Shown in pieces: positions 33,390-43,603 of a DNA stretch of 64,000 nt. Made by a program: the position numbers and the translations under genes. The stretch covers positions 1 to 64,000 of the forward strand of contig JANQKR010000037.1 in NCBI GenBank assembly GCA_028281025.1, written 5' to 3'. Each line of letters opens with the position of its first letter. Positions within the stretch are counted from its first letter, which is position 1. This DNA is from Croceivirga sp. (GTDB taxonomy: Bacteria > Bacteroidota > Bacteroidia > Flavobacteriales > Flavobacteriaceae). The notes under the pieces are model-generated. The model ran no database searches. It saw only the letters and a program-made list of their open reading frames with translations, and was not told the origin of the DNA.

Positions 33390-35834
33390 TTAAAAATTCC
33401 CAATTCTTATGATGTCCGCAAAGATACCGGATGCCGTAACATCGGCTCCCGCCCCCGCACCTTTGACTATTAGGGGCTGCTCCGGATAACGTTCCGTGAA
33501 AAACAGAACGATATTGTCACTTCCTTCCAGATTATGGAAATCATGCCCTCTTGGGATTTCTTGAAGCCCCACTTTGGCCTTGCCATCCTCAAATTGGGCC
33601 ACATACTTTAGTTTGCAATCTTTTTGGGCAGCCGTTTTGTAGATGTCCTGAAAATCGGACTCGTATTTTTTGAGGGATTCATAAAATAGGGCGTTGCTTG
33701 TTGCGTCCAAACTTTCTTTGGGAAGGAAGGATTCGTTGGTTATTTCTTCAATATCCAATTGGTAGCCACTTTCACGGGCCAAAATCAGGATTTTCCGCAT
33801 TACATCAACACCGCTTAGATCAATGGTGGGGTCAGGTTCGGTATAGCCCTTTTCCTGGGCTTCTTTGACCACATCATGGAAGGTTTTGGTGTCATCAAAA
33901 GTATTGAACACAAAATTGAGACTACCGGAAAGTACGGCCTGTATTTTGTTGACCCTGTCCCCAGAAGCTATTAAGTGCTTTAAGGTGTCAATTATAGGTA
34001 AACCTGCACCCACATTGGTTTCAAAAAGAAACGGGGCATTGTATTTTTTAGAGAGCTTTTTTAAGCTTTGGTAGTTATCAAAAGCGGACGAGCATGCAAT
34101 TTTATTACAGGTTACCACGGCAATGCTGTTTTCAAGGTAATGGCCGTATGTATCGGAAACCTTTTCACTAGCGGTATTATCAACAAAAATACTATTGCGA
34201 TAGTTTAGCTTTTGAACCCTATCCATAAAAGCTTCACCATTGGCCTCCAAACCATTTTCCAGGTCCCCCTTCCAGGTATCCAGGGAAACTCCATCTTCAT
34301 GGAACACCATTTTTCTGGAATTGGAAATACCAATGACCCTGATGTTCAATTTTAATTCCTCTTTTAGGTATTCTTTTTGTTGACGGATTTGTGCCAGCAA
34401 GCGGGAACCCACATTACCGACGCCCATAACAAAAAGGTTCAATTGCTTGATATTTTCCTCAAAAAACGCCTCGTGTAAGGCATTAAGTGCTTTTTTGACA
34501 TCATCACTCGTAATCACTGCGGAGATATTCCTTTCTGATGCGCCCTGGGCAATGGCCCTAATGTTCACATTGTTCCTGCCCAAAGTGCTGAACATTTTTC
34601 CACTTAACCCCTGATGACTTTTCATGTTGTCACCAACCAATGCAATAATCGCCAAATCCTTTTCAACGATAACAGGATTTATCTTCCCAGAGGCGATCTC
34701 ATACTCAAAAGCTTGGTTCACGGATGTTTCCGCTTTGACCACATCGGCATTGGAGATGCCCACGCAAATGGAATGTTCCGATGAAGCTTGTGTGATGAGT
34801 GCCACACTTATGTCCTGTTGGGAAAGGGTTTCAAAAAAGCGCTTGGAAATACCGGGAATCCCTACCATTCCTGGCCCTTCCAAGGACAACAAGGTTATTT
34901 CACCAACATGGCTTATTCCCCGGACCGATTTGCCTTGCCCATTGTTATTTTGCGCTATCAATGTCCCTTTTTCATCCGGCGCAAAAGTATTCTTGATCCA
35001 TATGGGGATTCCTTGACTCAATATGGGTTGTAAGGTAGGAGGGTATAAGACCTTGGCGCCAAAATGGGAAAGTTCCATGGCTTCTTCATAGGAAATCTGG
35101 GATATGCATTTGGCTTGTTTTACCAATTTTGGATTTGCGGTATACATTCCACTAACATCCGTCCAAATTTGTAATTCTTCCGCTGCAGTACTGGCAGCGA
35201 TGATGGCTGCGGTATAATCGGAACCACCGCGACCCAATGTAGTGCTGGAACCGTCCCTTGAAGAGGATACAAAACCGGGAACCAGTGTAATGGCATCCTT
35301 TGTATTCTTAAAGTAATTGTGGCAATTGGTATTGGTTAACTTAAAATCCACATGGGCTTTCCCAAAGCTCTCGTCCGTAATAATTAACTCCCGCCCGTTT
35401 TTTAAGCCGGAGTCCAATCCCTGGGAGACAAAGTAATGGTATATGACAAAAGAAGATAGCAACTCGCCATAGCTCACTACTTTGTCCGCAAGTCTGGAGG
35501 TGCGCTCCCCGATGAGGTAGGCGCCTTGGACCAAGGTTTCCAACTCATTTAAATTACTTTTAACATGGCTTAAGATCGCACTTTGCTCCTTAATTGGGAA
35601 AAGTTCCTTTATAGTGGTAAGGTGCCTATGTTCAATCTCCAGTAGGACGCCCTCGAAACCAAGGTCCCTGTTCGATGCCAGTTCCAAACTTTTGAGCAAC
35701 AAATCCGTCACTCCACCAAGGGCGGAGACGACCACTACGGTTTTGTCGCTTTTTATCTGGGAAACAATTTTTGCTACTTGCTTGATATTGTTTGAATTGG
35801 CTACTGATGTGCCGCCAAATTTTAAGACTTTCAT
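33390..35834 (-). CDS. thrA: Bifunctional aspartokinase/homoserine dehydrogenase
   Basis: An 814-aa fused enzyme. The aspartokinase domain is about 1-290 (KFGGTSVANSNN at the start, TLGRGGSDYTAAIIA near 195), followed by paired ACT regulatory domains (about 310-455). The homoserine dehydrogenase is about 463-814 (Rossmann VMGVGNVGSRLLAQI; FETNVGAGLPIIDTL; GYTEPDPTIDLSGVDV). It catalyses the first and third steps of threonine/methionine synthesis and is normally inhibited by threonine. First gene of the thr operon, it is preceded by a leader peptide with four Thr codons and a hairpin. Confidence 0.96.
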   Translation of the reverse strand: MKVLKFGGTSVANSNNIKQVAKIVSQIKSDKTVVVVSALGGVTDLLLKSLELASNRDLGFEGVLLEIEHRHLTTIKELFPIKEQSAILSHVKSNLNELETLVQGAYLIGERTSRLADKVVSYGELLSSFVIYHYFVSQGLDSGLKNGRELIITDESFGKAHVDFKLTNTNCHNYFKNTKDAITLVPGFVSSSRDGSSTTLGRGGSDYTAAIIAASTAAEELQIWTDVSGMYTANPKLVKQAKCISQISYEEAMELSHFGAKVLYPPTLQPILSQGIPIWIKNTFAPDEKGTLIAQNNNGQGKSVRGISHVGEITLLSLEGPGMVGIPGISKRFFETLSQQDISVALITQASSEHSICVGISNADVVKAETSVNQAFEYEIASGKINPVIVEKDLAIIALVGDNMKSHQGLSGKMFSTLGRNNVNIRAIAQGASERNISAVITSDDVKKALNALHEAFFEENIKQLNLFVMGVGNVGSRLLAQIRQQKEYLKEELKLNIRVIGISNSRKMVFHEDGVSLDTWKGDLENGLEANGEAFMDRVQKLNYRNSIFVDNTASEKVSDTYGHYLENSIAVVTCNKIACSSAFDNYQSLKKLSKKYNAPFLFETNVGAGLPIIDTLKHLIASGDRVNKIQAVLSGSLNFVFNTFDDTKTFHDVVKEAQEKGYTEPDPTIDLSGVDVMRKILILARESGYQLDIEEITNESFLPKESLDATSNALFYESLKKYESDFQDIYKTAAQKDCKLKYVAQFEDGKAKVGLQEIPRGHDFHNLEGSDNIVLFFTERYPEQPLIVKGAGAGADVTASGIFADIIRIGNF

Positions 35835-35892
35835 TTATAAAAAAGTTATTGGGAAAATTATGGAAAAAAGGTTGAATCGGACGCTATGTATA

Positions 35893-35914
35893 GAAAAATT
35901 ACCCCAAAGGGGTA
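35893..35914 (-). terminator. Attenuator hairpin of the thr leader
   Basis: On the minus strand TACCCC-TTT-GGGGTA followed by A and TTTTT (stem 35900-35905 with 35909-35914). The 5' arm includes the last threonine codon of the leader ORF and the 3' arm contains its stop. A ribosome halted on the Thr codons would prevent the hairpin from forming. Confidence 0.5.
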
Positions 35915-35973
35915 GTGGTGGTCGCAAAACCAAAAGAAAGTACAGAAGTTATGTCCGATTGACTAAATTGCAT
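35899..35973 (-). CDS. Threonine leader peptide (attenuation)
   Basis: A 24-codon ORF on the minus strand from ATG 35971-35973 to TAA 35899-35901. It ends Ala-Thr-Thr-Thr-Thr-Pro-Leu-Gly; the four Thr codons occupy 35911-35922 and run into a hairpin with a U-tract. The ORF begins about 10 nt after the expected start site of a good promoter and lies 64 bp before thrA. This is the arrangement of a transcription attenuator that reads charged tRNA-Thr levels. The peptide itself has no expected function. Inference from layout; homologous leaders were not compared. Confidence 0.6.
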   Translation of the reverse strand: MQFSQSDITSVLSFGFATTTTPLG

Positions 35974-35989
35974 GAAATAAATTACCTGA

Positions 35990-36020
35990 TAAAAGTAGTG
36001 TTTTGAACAAACGCACCAAA
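35990..36020 (-). promoter_or_regulatory. Promoter of the thr operon
   Basis: On the minus strand TTTG (36017-36020), a 19-bp spacer and TACTTTTA (35990-35997) match the Bacteroidota -33/-7 consensus TTTG-N19-TAnnTTTG except for the last base. The leader peptide starts 16 bp downstream of the -7 box. Confidence 0.55.
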
Positions 36021-36072
36021 TTGTTCGGGAAATTTTATCAAATTTTCAATTTTATACGACCAGACTTGTCAA

Positions 36073-37611
36073 ATGAAGATTTTATCCGCAGCACAGATCT
36101 ATAAAGCTGACAAATTCACGATCGCGAAACAACAAATAACCAGTGATGCACTTATGGAACGGGCGGCATTGGGCATTTTTAATTGGATGCATGAGCGTTT
36201 ACAGGGAAATCCCATTAAAATTCATTTGTTCTGTGGGATAGGAAATAACGGTGGGGATGGACTGGCCATAGCCCGGCATTTGAAAGAGCATGAATATGAC
36301 ATCCAAGTCTATGTGGTCAACTATAGCGAAAAGCGATCCAAGGATTTTTTACTCAACTTAAATCGGCTGAAAGAGCGGAAGCTTTGGCCGGATTTTCTGG
36401 ACAAAGAGCACCATTCTTTCACTATTGGTCCAGATGATATTGTAGTGGATGCGATTTTTGGAATAGGCCTTAACCGATCCCCATCCCCATGGGTGGGTAA
36501 TTTGATTCAACAAATCAACCGGTCATCTGCCTTTGTAGTGTCTGTCGATATTCCTTCCGGGATGTTTATGGATAGTGTTCCCGAGTTTCCGGATAATGTG
36601 GTACATGCCAATTACGTCTTAAGTTTCCAATCACCCAAGTTGCCCTTCTTTTTGCCCCAAACCGCCGCATATATGAATGAATGGGAAATTTTGGATATTG
36701 GTCTGGACCAGGAATATTTCGCCAATGTTGAGGTGGATTATCACTTTGTAGGAAAGTTTGAAGTGCTTCCTTTCTATAAGCCTCGGCTTAAGTTTACCCA
36801 TAAGGGCACCTATGGCCATGCCGTGATGATTGGAGGTAGCTACGGAAAAATAGGCGCTGTTAACTTGGCAACAAGGGCATGTCTCAACGTCGGTGCCGGA
36901 CTAGTGACCGTTTATGTGCCAAAATGTGGATATGTCCCCATACAAACCGGTATTCCGGAAGCCATGGTTTTAACGGATGCTATGGAAAATACCATCTCAA
37001 AAATTGAAATACCCTTTGAGCCCAAGGCTATAGGCGTTGGGATGGGGATGGGGACCAAAAAGGATGCAATCACGGCTTTTGAGGGATTTTTGGAGAAAAA
37101 TACATCAAAGCTGGTCATTGATGCCGATGGATTGAACATGCTTTCCAAAAGGCCGGAACTATTGGAAAAGCTGCCCTTGGGAACTGTACTCACCCCTCAT
37201 CCCAAGGAATTGGAACGATTGGTGGGGCCATGGGCAAATGATTTTGAAAAATTGGAAAAAGCAAAAGCACTTTCCAAAAAAATTAGTGGGGTATTGGTTA
37301 TTAAGGGAGCGCATACCATAATCGTTGCGAATGGAACAGGTTATATCAATTCTACCGGTAATCCCGGGATGGCCACGGCGGGTAGTGGTGATGTATTGAC
37401 CGGTATGATCACGGGTCTTCTTGCGCAAGATTATGAACCTCTACAGGCGGCTATCTTTGGGGTCTATTTACATGGGCTTTCCGGTGATATAACTACTTCA
37501 AGAGAGGGTTATGAGGCCGTTACCGCCGGGAAAATAGTCGGTAATATTGGAACGGCTTTTGTGGAACTGTTCAGAAAGGATGGAAATAGAAACGCGCAGA
37601 AAACCGATTAG
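36073..37611 (+). CDS. nnr: Bifunctional NAD(P)H-hydrate epimerase/dehydratase
   Basis: A 512-aa repair enzyme. The N-terminal YjeF_N epimerase domain is about 1-215 (GIGNNGGDGLAIARHL at 56-71; VVDAIFGIGLNR at about 124-135). The C-terminal ADP-dependent dehydratase is about 230-500 (VMIGGSYGKIGAVNLATRA; NSTGNPGMATAGSGDVLTGM near 428-447). It restores damaged NADHX/NADPHX. It is complete, divergent from the thr operon, and its stop overlaps by 4 bp the end of the convergent hypothetical gene. Confidence 0.94.
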   Translation: MKILSAAQIYKADKFTIAKQQITSDALMERAALGIFNWMHERLQGNPIKIHLFCGIGNNGGDGLAIARHLKEHEYDIQVYVVNYSEKRSKDFLLNLNRLKERKLWPDFLDKEHHSFTIGPDDIVVDAIFGIGLNRSPSPWVGNLIQQINRSSAFVVSVDIPSGMFMDSVPEFPDNVVHANYVLSFQSPKLPFFLPQTAAYMNEWEILDIGLDQEYFANVEVDYHFVGKFEVLPFYKPRLKFTHKGTYGHAVMIGGSYGKIGAVNLATRACLNVGAGLVTVYVPKCGYVPIQTGIPEAMVLTDAMENTISKIEIPFEPKAIGVGMGMGTKKDAITAFEGFLEKNTSKLVIDADGLNMLSKRPELLEKLPLGTVLTPHPKELERLVGPWANDFEKLEKAKALSKKISGVLVIKGAHTIIVANGTGYINSTGNPGMATAGSGDVLTGMITGLLAQDYEPLQAAIFGVYLHGLSGDITTSREGYEAVTAGKIVGNIGTAFVELFRKDGNRNAQKTD

Positions 37612-38030
37612 ACCTTTAGCTTCTTCCGCTTCAATCTTTTCTTGATCCAAGTTACCGCGTTATCATATTCAATAAAAAACTCCATGTTCTTTTTGTAGAA
37701 CATTTTTTCAATCTTGAAATTATGCATGTCAATTTCCTTTTTGGAAACTATGGCAAAAGCGATAAGGTTTTCCAAACCTCTTAGATAGGTGTAGATAATG
37801 GGGTCAATGGCATAGGAGTTTTTCCGTAGACTGATGTATCCAAACTTTTTATCCCTAAAATGTATTTCCGATATTCCAATAATTTGGTATGCCCTTTCCA
37901 AAGTAACCGTGGCGCCTTCATCAAAATTGGCCACAATATAATTGTCATATACCTGTACCGTACCTATGTCCAAAGAGTACTCTTTAATGACCATAGGATT
38001 TTTTGTAAATCCAAACTTCATTCCCATCAA
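37608..38030 (-). CDS. Conserved-type hypothetical protein, 140 aa
   Basis: Family not recognised with certainty. It is a soluble alpha/beta protein without signal peptide. The central stretch VYDNYIVANFDEGATVTLER (about 26-45) and later SLRKNSYAIDPIIYTYLRGL (about 66-85) recall the SpoIIAA/STAS-like hypothetical proteins of Flavobacteriia, but this is only an impression. The start is ATG 38030 or the nearer ATG 38021 (MKFGFTKNP). It ends tail-to-tail with nnr, overlapping by 4 bp. Confidence 0.6.
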   Translation of the reverse strand: MMGMKFGFTKNPMVIKEYSLDIGTVQVYDNYIVANFDEGATVTLERAYQIIGISEIHFRDKKFGYISLRKNSYAIDPIIYTYLRGLENLIAFAIVSKKEIDMHNFKIEKMFYKKNMEFFIEYDNAVTWIKKRLKRKKLKV

Positions 38031-38164
38031 TTATAGTGTCGACACGAATTTATGAGGGTGAAGTCCCGAACTGAAAAATTTTAGATTAAAAGCATATTTA
38101 TCGTTTAAATTGTTAACAAATTGCCCATAGATTACATTTTCTTAAAAAGTTTGGGTGTTGAAAA

Positions 38165-38194
38165 CAAAAAAAGAGCCCTTAAGAGGGCCCTTTT
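38165..38194 (-). terminator. clpC terminator
   Basis: On the minus strand AGGGCCCT and AGGGCTCT pair (38173-38192, one G-U) around a short loop, followed by TTTTTTTG. It lies about 20 bp after the clpC stop. Confidence 0.7.
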
Positions 38195-38214
38195 ATAAGA
38201 TGAACGGATTGGGT

Positions 38215-40776
38215 TTATTTGGCCTCGGACGATTCTTCGGCTTTTTGGATCTTTATGGTCAATTCCTCTTTTTTATCGTCAAAGTCCATATAGATACTGT
38301 CCCCCTCGTTTAAATTGGAGTTTACAATTTCTTCTGCCAAAGCGTCTTCGATATACTTTTGAATGGCCCTTTTTAAAGGTCTTGCGCCATACTGCTTATC
38401 AAATCCCTTATCCGCAATATAGTCCTTTGCCTTATCGGAAAGGTGGAGGTCATAACCAATATCCTTAATCCTCTTAAAGAGCCTATCCAACTCAATACCA
38501 ATGATTTTGTGGATATCTTCCCGCTCAAGGGGATTAAATACGATTACATCGTCGATTCTGTTCAGAAACTCCGGGGCAAACGCTTTTTTCAGTGCATTTT
38601 CAATTACACTTTTGTGATGGCTATCTGCCTGTGCTTTCTTGGCAGCGGTTCCAAAACCGACGCCTTGTCCAAAATCTTTCAACTGTCTGGCCCCTATATT
38701 GGAGGTCATGATAATGATGGTATTCCTAAAGTCTATTTTTCTGCCCAGACTATCGGTGATAAACCCATCGTCCAATACCTGTAATAGCATATTGAACACA
38801 TCTGGGTGGGCTTTTTCCACTTCATCCAAAAGGACAACGGAATACGGTTTTCTCCTGACTTTTTCGGTCAGTTGTCCGCCTTCTTCATACCCTACATATC
38901 CGGGAGGTGCACCAACCAATCTGGAAATGGCAAATTTCTCCATATACTCACTCATATCAATACGTATAAGTGCGTCCTCGGAATCAAACAATTCCCTGGC
39001 CAAAACCTTGGCCAATTGGGTTTTGCCCACCCCGGTCTGACCCAAGAAAATGAATGAGCCAATGGGTTTGTTGGGGTCCTTTAGGCCGGCCCTGTTCCGT
39101 TGGATGGCTTTTGCCACCTTGGTTACGGCTTCATCCTGGCCAATTACATAGTCTTTGATCAGGGCAGGGAGTTCGGCCAGTTTGTTGCTTTCGGTCTGGG
39201 CAATCCTGTTCACCGGAATGCCGCTCATCATACTTACCACATCGGCAACATTATCTTCAGATACCGTTTCCCGGTTTAGTTTGCTTTCTTCTTCCCATTG
39301 TTTTTGGGCTGAAGCCAGGTCTTTCTCCAAACGTTTTTCATCGTCACGAAGTTTGGCGGCCTCCTCATATTTCTGCTTTTTGACCACGCTGTTCTTAAGC
39401 TCCCTTACATCTTCCAATTGCTGTTCCAATTCCAATATCTGCTTGGGAACATCCATGTTAACAATATGGACTCGGGAGCCTGCTTCATCCAGGGCATCTA
39501 TCGCCTTGTCCGGAAGGAAGCGGTCCGTCATGTACCTATTGGTCAGTTTTACACAGGCCTTAATGGCATCATCCGTATAAAAAACATTATGGTGATCTTC
39601 ATATTTGCTCTTGATGTTCATCAAGATTTCAATGGTTTCCTCAACGGAAGTGGGTTCCACCATCACCTTTTGGAAACGACGTTCCAATGCACCATCCTTT
39701 TCAATGTACTGCCTGTACTCATCCAGGGTAGTGGCGCCGATACATTGTATTTCACCTCTGGCCAAGGCAGGTTTGAACATATTGGAGGCGTCCAAACTTC
39801 CAGTGGCGCCACCGGCACCTACTATGGTATGGATTTCATCAATAAAAAGAATAATATCATCGTTCTTTTCCAACTCGTTCATTACGGCCTTCATTCTTTC
39901 CTCAAACTGCCCACGATATTTGGTTCCGGCAACCAGGGAGGCCAAATCCAAGGTAACAACGCGTTTGTTATAAAGGATCCTGGAAACCTTTTTGTTGATG
40001 ATGCGTAAGGCCAAACCTTCGGCAATGGCACTTTTTCCAACGCCCGGTTCACCGATCAGTAGTGGATTGTTTTTCTTCCGCCTGCTCAAAATTTGGGAGA
40101 CGCGTTCTATTTCCTTTTCACGACCAACAACGGGATCCAATTTATCATCTTCCGCAAGTTTGGTAAGGTCCCTTCCAAAATTGTCCAAGACCGGGGTTTT
40201 GGATTTTTTACTTCCTTTTTGCTGACTTGAGGAACCAAAACTGCTTTCCTTGCTATCTCCGGAATCCCCGCCATCATCCGGGTCACTGGAAAAAGATTCC
40301 GAGCGTGGCGTGTCCAAATAGTCATCATCACTGGTGATCATGGACTTGAATTGCTCCTTTACATTGTCGTAGTCCACCTTTAATTTGTGTAGCAATTTTG
40401 TGGTCGGGTCATTTTCGTTTCGTAGGATGCACAATAATAAATGTGCGGTATTGATCGAGGAGCTTTGAAAAAGTTTGGCCTCTAAAAAGGTAGTTTTTAG
40501 GGCACGTTCTGCCTGCCTCGTTAAATGAAGGTTCTTTTTGTCTTTTTGTATAGAACCGGTATTGGGATTGGCTGGACTCAAGATTTCCACTTTTCGTCTC
40601 AAATGGTCCAAATCCACATCAAGGGCGTCCAAAATGTTTATTGCCTTTCCGTTTCCGTCCCGCAGCAGACCGAGCATTAAGTGTTCCGTTCCAATAAAAT
40701 CATGGCCCAAACGCAGTGCTTCTTCTTTACTGTAGGCAATTACATCCTTTACCCTAGGAGAAAAATTATCATCCAT
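38215..40776 (-). CDS. clpC: ATP-dependent Clp protease ATP-binding subunit ClpC
   Basis: An 853-aa AAA+ unfoldase. It has an N-domain with two Clp repeats (about 3-145), a charged Ser/Gly-rich linker (about 150-190), a first AAA module with Walker A GEPGVGKS (about 242-249), a UVR/middle coiled-coil region (about 435-495), a second AAA with GQTGVGKT (about 575-582), and a C-terminal D2-small domain. It feeds substrates to ClpP in the cytoplasm. It is complete, monocistronic, followed by a terminator and divergent from gyrA. Confidence 0.95.
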   Translation of the reverse strand: MDDNFSPRVKDVIAYSKEEALRLGHDFIGTEHLMLGLLRDGNGKAINILDALDVDLDHLRRKVEILSPANPNTGSIQKDKKNLHLTRQAERALKTTFLEAKLFQSSSINTAHLLLCILRNENDPTTKLLHKLKVDYDNVKEQFKSMITSDDDYLDTPRSESFSSDPDDGGDSGDSKESSFGSSSQQKGSKKSKTPVLDNFGRDLTKLAEDDKLDPVVGREKEIERVSQILSRRKKNNPLLIGEPGVGKSAIAEGLALRIINKKVSRILYNKRVVTLDLASLVAGTKYRGQFEERMKAVMNELEKNDDIILFIDEIHTIVGAGGATGSLDASNMFKPALARGEIQCIGATTLDEYRQYIEKDGALERRFQKVMVEPTSVEETIEILMNIKSKYEDHHNVFYTDDAIKACVKLTNRYMTDRFLPDKAIDALDEAGSRVHIVNMDVPKQILELEQQLEDVRELKNSVVKKQKYEEAAKLRDDEKRLEKDLASAQKQWEEESKLNRETVSEDNVADVVSMMSGIPVNRIAQTESNKLAELPALIKDYVIGQDEAVTKVAKAIQRNRAGLKDPNKPIGSFIFLGQTGVGKTQLAKVLARELFDSEDALIRIDMSEYMEKFAISRLVGAPPGYVGYEEGGQLTEKVRRKPYSVVLLDEVEKAHPDVFNMLLQVLDDGFITDSLGRKIDFRNTIIIMTSNIGARQLKDFGQGVGFGTAAKKAQADSHHKSVIENALKKAFAPEFLNRIDDVIVFNPLEREDIHKIIGIELDRLFKRIKDIGYDLHLSDKAKDYIADKGFDKQYGARPLKRAIQKYIEDALAEEIVNSNLNEGDSIYMDFDDKKEELTIKIQKAEESSEAK

Positions 40777-40795
40777 AGCTTTTCTTTATCCGAAC

Positions 40796-40829
40796 TAAAA
40801 TTAATAAAAGTATTATAACGGCGGTCAAA
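40796..40829 (-). promoter_or_regulatory. clpC promoter candidate
   Basis: Minus strand TTTG (40826-40829), 22-bp spacer, TAATTTTA (40796-40803): close to the Bacteroidota -33/-7 consensus, 20 bp before the clpC ATG. Confidence 0.4.
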
Positions 40830-41034
40830 TACCATACCCATATTCGATAAAGTCGGAATAATTAACGAAAAATGGCAGCTTTAACATAAACTTTAACGCT
40901 GGAAATGTTCTGATATTGAGTGGCATTCCGTGTTGATAATTTTTTTAATAAAGTCCTTTGTAATCATCTTCAAAGGTGCATTTTTTGGTATATTGCCACG
41001 ATATTTTAACCACAAAAATCAATACGATTTTAAT

Positions 41035-43575
41035 ATGGCTGAAGGGGAAAAATTGATACCTATCAACATTGAGGATGAGATGAAATCGGCCTACATTGAT
41101 TATTCAATGTCGGTCATTGTGTCACGTGCGCTGCCAGATGTGCGGGACGGCCTGAAACCCGTCCATAGGAGGGTGCTTTTTGGCATGCATGAACTGGGTG
41201 TACGCTCAACAAGTTCACATAAAAAGTCGGCCCGTATCGTTGGGGAGGTTTTGGGAAAGTACCATCCCCATGGGGATACGTCCGTTTACGATACCATGGT
41301 CCGTATGGCGCAAGAGTGGAGTTTGCGCTATATGCTTGTTGATGGACAGGGAAACTTTGGTTCTGTTGACGGTGATAGTCCTGCGGCTATGCGGTACACA
41401 GAGGCAAGAATGCGCAAGATTTCCGAAGAAATGCTTGCAGACATTGATAAGGATACGGTGGATCACCAACTTAATTTTGATGATTCACTTCAAGAGCCTA
41501 CCGTACTTCCTACACGTATTCCAAACCTATTGGTCAATGGAGCCTCGGGAATCGCCGTGGGTATGGCAACCAACATGCCACCCCATAACTTGTCCGAGGT
41601 AGTGGACGGCACGGTGGCCTATATTGACAATAATGCCATTGAGATCGATGAACTGATTACCTACGTTAAGGCCCCCGATTTTCCAACAGGAGGAATTATT
41701 TACGGATATGATGGGGTAAAAGAGGCCTTTCACACCGGGCGCGGAAGGGTAGTGATGCGTGCCAAGGCCCATTTTGAGGAGGTCCAGGGAAGGGAATGTA
41801 TCATTGTTACGGAAATTCCTTATCAAATCAATAAGGCCGATATGATAAAGAAAACGGCGGATTTGGTCAATGATAAGAAGATTGATGGAATTGCCTCCAT
41901 TAGGGATGAGTCCGATCGTAAGGGGATGCGTATTGTATATATCTTGAAGCGGGATGCGATACCCAATATCGTACTCAATATGCTTTACAAGTATACTGCG
42001 CTGCAATCCTCTTTTTCCGTTAACAATATTGCCTTGGTCCACGGAAGACCGCAATTACTGAACCTCAAGGAAATCATCCACCATTTTGTGGAGCACAGGC
42101 ACGAAGTTGTTGTCCGAAGGACCAAGTTCGAGCTAAAGAAAGCGGAAGACCGTGCCCATATCCTGGAAGGTTTGATCATTGCTTCTGACAATATTGATGA
42201 AGTAATCGCCATTATTCGAGCCTCGGCAAATGTTGAAGATGCCCGAAATAGCTTGATGGAGCGCTTTAAGCTTACCGAAGTTCAGGCAAGGGCGATCGTA
42301 GAAATGCGCTTACGGCAGTTGACCGGTCTGGAGCAGGATAAATTACGGGAAGAGTATGATGAACTACTGAAGACCATAGAGGACCTAAAAGATATCCTTG
42401 ATAAAAAGGAACGTAGGATGCAGATCATCAAGGACGAGTTGTTGGAGGTCAAGGAAAAGTATGGGGACGAACGAAGATCGGAGATCAATTTTGCCGGTGG
42501 TGATCTGAGTATTGAGGATATGATTCCGGATGAACAGGTGGTCATTACCATTTCCCATGCAGGATATATCAAAAGAACGCCCTTAACGGAGTACAAGACC
42601 CAAAATAGGGGTGGCGTAGGACAAAAAGCGTCAACCACCAGAAACGAGGACTTTTTGGAACACCTTTTTGTAGGGACCAATCACCAATATATGTTGTTCT
42701 TCACCCAGAAAGGAAAATGTTTTTGGATGCGGGTCTTTGAAATTCCGGAAGGTAGTAAGACCTCCAAGGGCCGGGCTATCCAAAATCTCATCAATATTGA
42801 GACCGAGGACAAGGTCAAGGCCTTTATCTGTACGCAGGATTTAAAGGATGAGGATTATGTAAACAGCCATTATGTGATCATGGCGACCAAGCGGGGGACG
42901 GTAAAGAAAACATCCTTGGAGCAATATTCAAGACCGCGTCAAAATGGTATAAACGCGATTACCATCCGGGATAATGATGAACTGCTGGAAGCCAAATTGA
43001 CCACGGGAACAAGCCAAATTTTCTTGGGATTGAAATCTGGAAAAGCCATTCGGTTTGAGGAAGGTAAAACCAGACCTATGGGAAGAAATGCCTCGGGTGT
43101 ACGAGGAATTACCTTAGCAAGTGACAATGATGAGGTCATTGGCATGGTTTCCGTCCATAATTTTGAAGATGACATTCTGGTGGTCTCGGAAAATGGATAT
43201 GGGAAAAGATCCAACATAGATGATTATCGCGTAACTAATAGGGGTGGAAAAGGGGTGAAAACCATTTCCATTACTGAAAAGACGGGCGGCCTTGTTGCCA
43301 TTAAAAATGTTAGCGATACGGACGACTTAATGATCATCAATAAGTCGGGTATTGCGATTCGAATGGCCGTTGAAGATTTAAGGGTCATGGGTAGGGCCAC
43401 CCAGGGCGTTAAGCTTATTAACCTAAAAGGGAATGACTCCATTGCTGCGGTGGCGAAAGTCATGAAGGATGAGGATGCTGTCGAAGCTATGGACATTCGT
43501 GATATAGTGGTCAATCAAGAAGATGGCACGGCTCTTGATAACGAAACTGACGAAACAGAAGGGAATAATAAATAA
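41035..43575 (+). CDS. gyrA: DNA gyrase subunit A
   Basis: An 846-aa topoisomerase II subunit from ATG 41035 ([20 protein letters not shown]). The longer open frame upstream is not family-like. The breakage-reunion domain holds the catalytic Tyr in [11 protein letters not shown] (about 122). The quinolone region reads [12 protein letters not shown], so the position equal to E. coli Ser83 is Thr, which is the natural state in Flavobacterium, and Asp87 is kept. The C-terminal pinwheel includes the GyrA box QNRGGVGQK. It is cotranscribed or followed closely (28 bp) by a TPR gene. Confidence 0.96.
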   Translation: MAEGEKLIPINIEDEMKSAYIDYSMSVIVSRALPDVRDGLKPVHRRVLFGMHELGVRSTSSHKKSARIVGEVLGKYHPHGDTSVYDTMVRMAQEWSLRYMLVDGQGNFGSVDGDSPAAMRYTEARMRKISEEMLADIDKDTVDHQLNFDDSLQEPTVLPTRIPNLLVNGASGIAVGMATNMPPHNLSEVVDGTVAYIDNNAIEIDELITYVKAPDFPTGGIIYGYDGVKEAFHTGRGRVVMRAKAHFEEVQGRECIIVTEIPYQINKADMIKKTADLVNDKKIDGIASIRDESDRKGMRIVYILKRDAIPNIVLNMLYKYTALQSSFSVNNIALVHGRPQLLNLKEIIHHFVEHRHEVVVRRTKFELKKAEDRAHILEGLIIASDNIDEVIAIIRASANVEDARNSLMERFKLTEVQARAIVEMRLRQLTGLEQDKLREEYDELLKTIEDLKDILDKKERRMQIIKDELLEVKEKYGDERRSEINFAGGDLSIEDMIPDEQVVITISHAGYIKRTPLTEYKTQNRGGVGQKASTTRNEDFLEHLFVGTNHQYMLFFTQKGKCFWMRVFEIPEGSKTSKGRAIQNLINIETEDKVKAFICTQDLKDEDYVNSHYVIMATKRGTVKKTSLEQYSRPRQNGINAITIRDNDELLEAKLTTGTSQIFLGLKSGKAIRFEEGKTRPMGRNASGVRGITLASDNDEVIGMVSVHNFEDDILVVSENGYGKRSNIDDYRVTNRGGKGVKTISITEKTGGLVAIKNVSDTDDLMIINKSGIAIRMAVEDLRVMGRATQGVKLINLKGNDSIAAVAKVMKDEDAVEAMDIRDIVVNQEDGTALDNETDETEGNNK

Positions 43576-43603
43576 ACACTAAAATTATAATTAAATTTTG
43601 AAC

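Noticed and set aside
39418-40008. 196-aa plus-strand frame opposite clpC
   Set aside because: Complement of a strongly conserved gene; no domain.
41275-41310. GyrA Thr at the Ser83-equivalent position as quinolone resistance
   Set aside because: Thr is the wild-type residue in Flavobacterium species, and Asp87 is unchanged, so it is no evidence of resistance.
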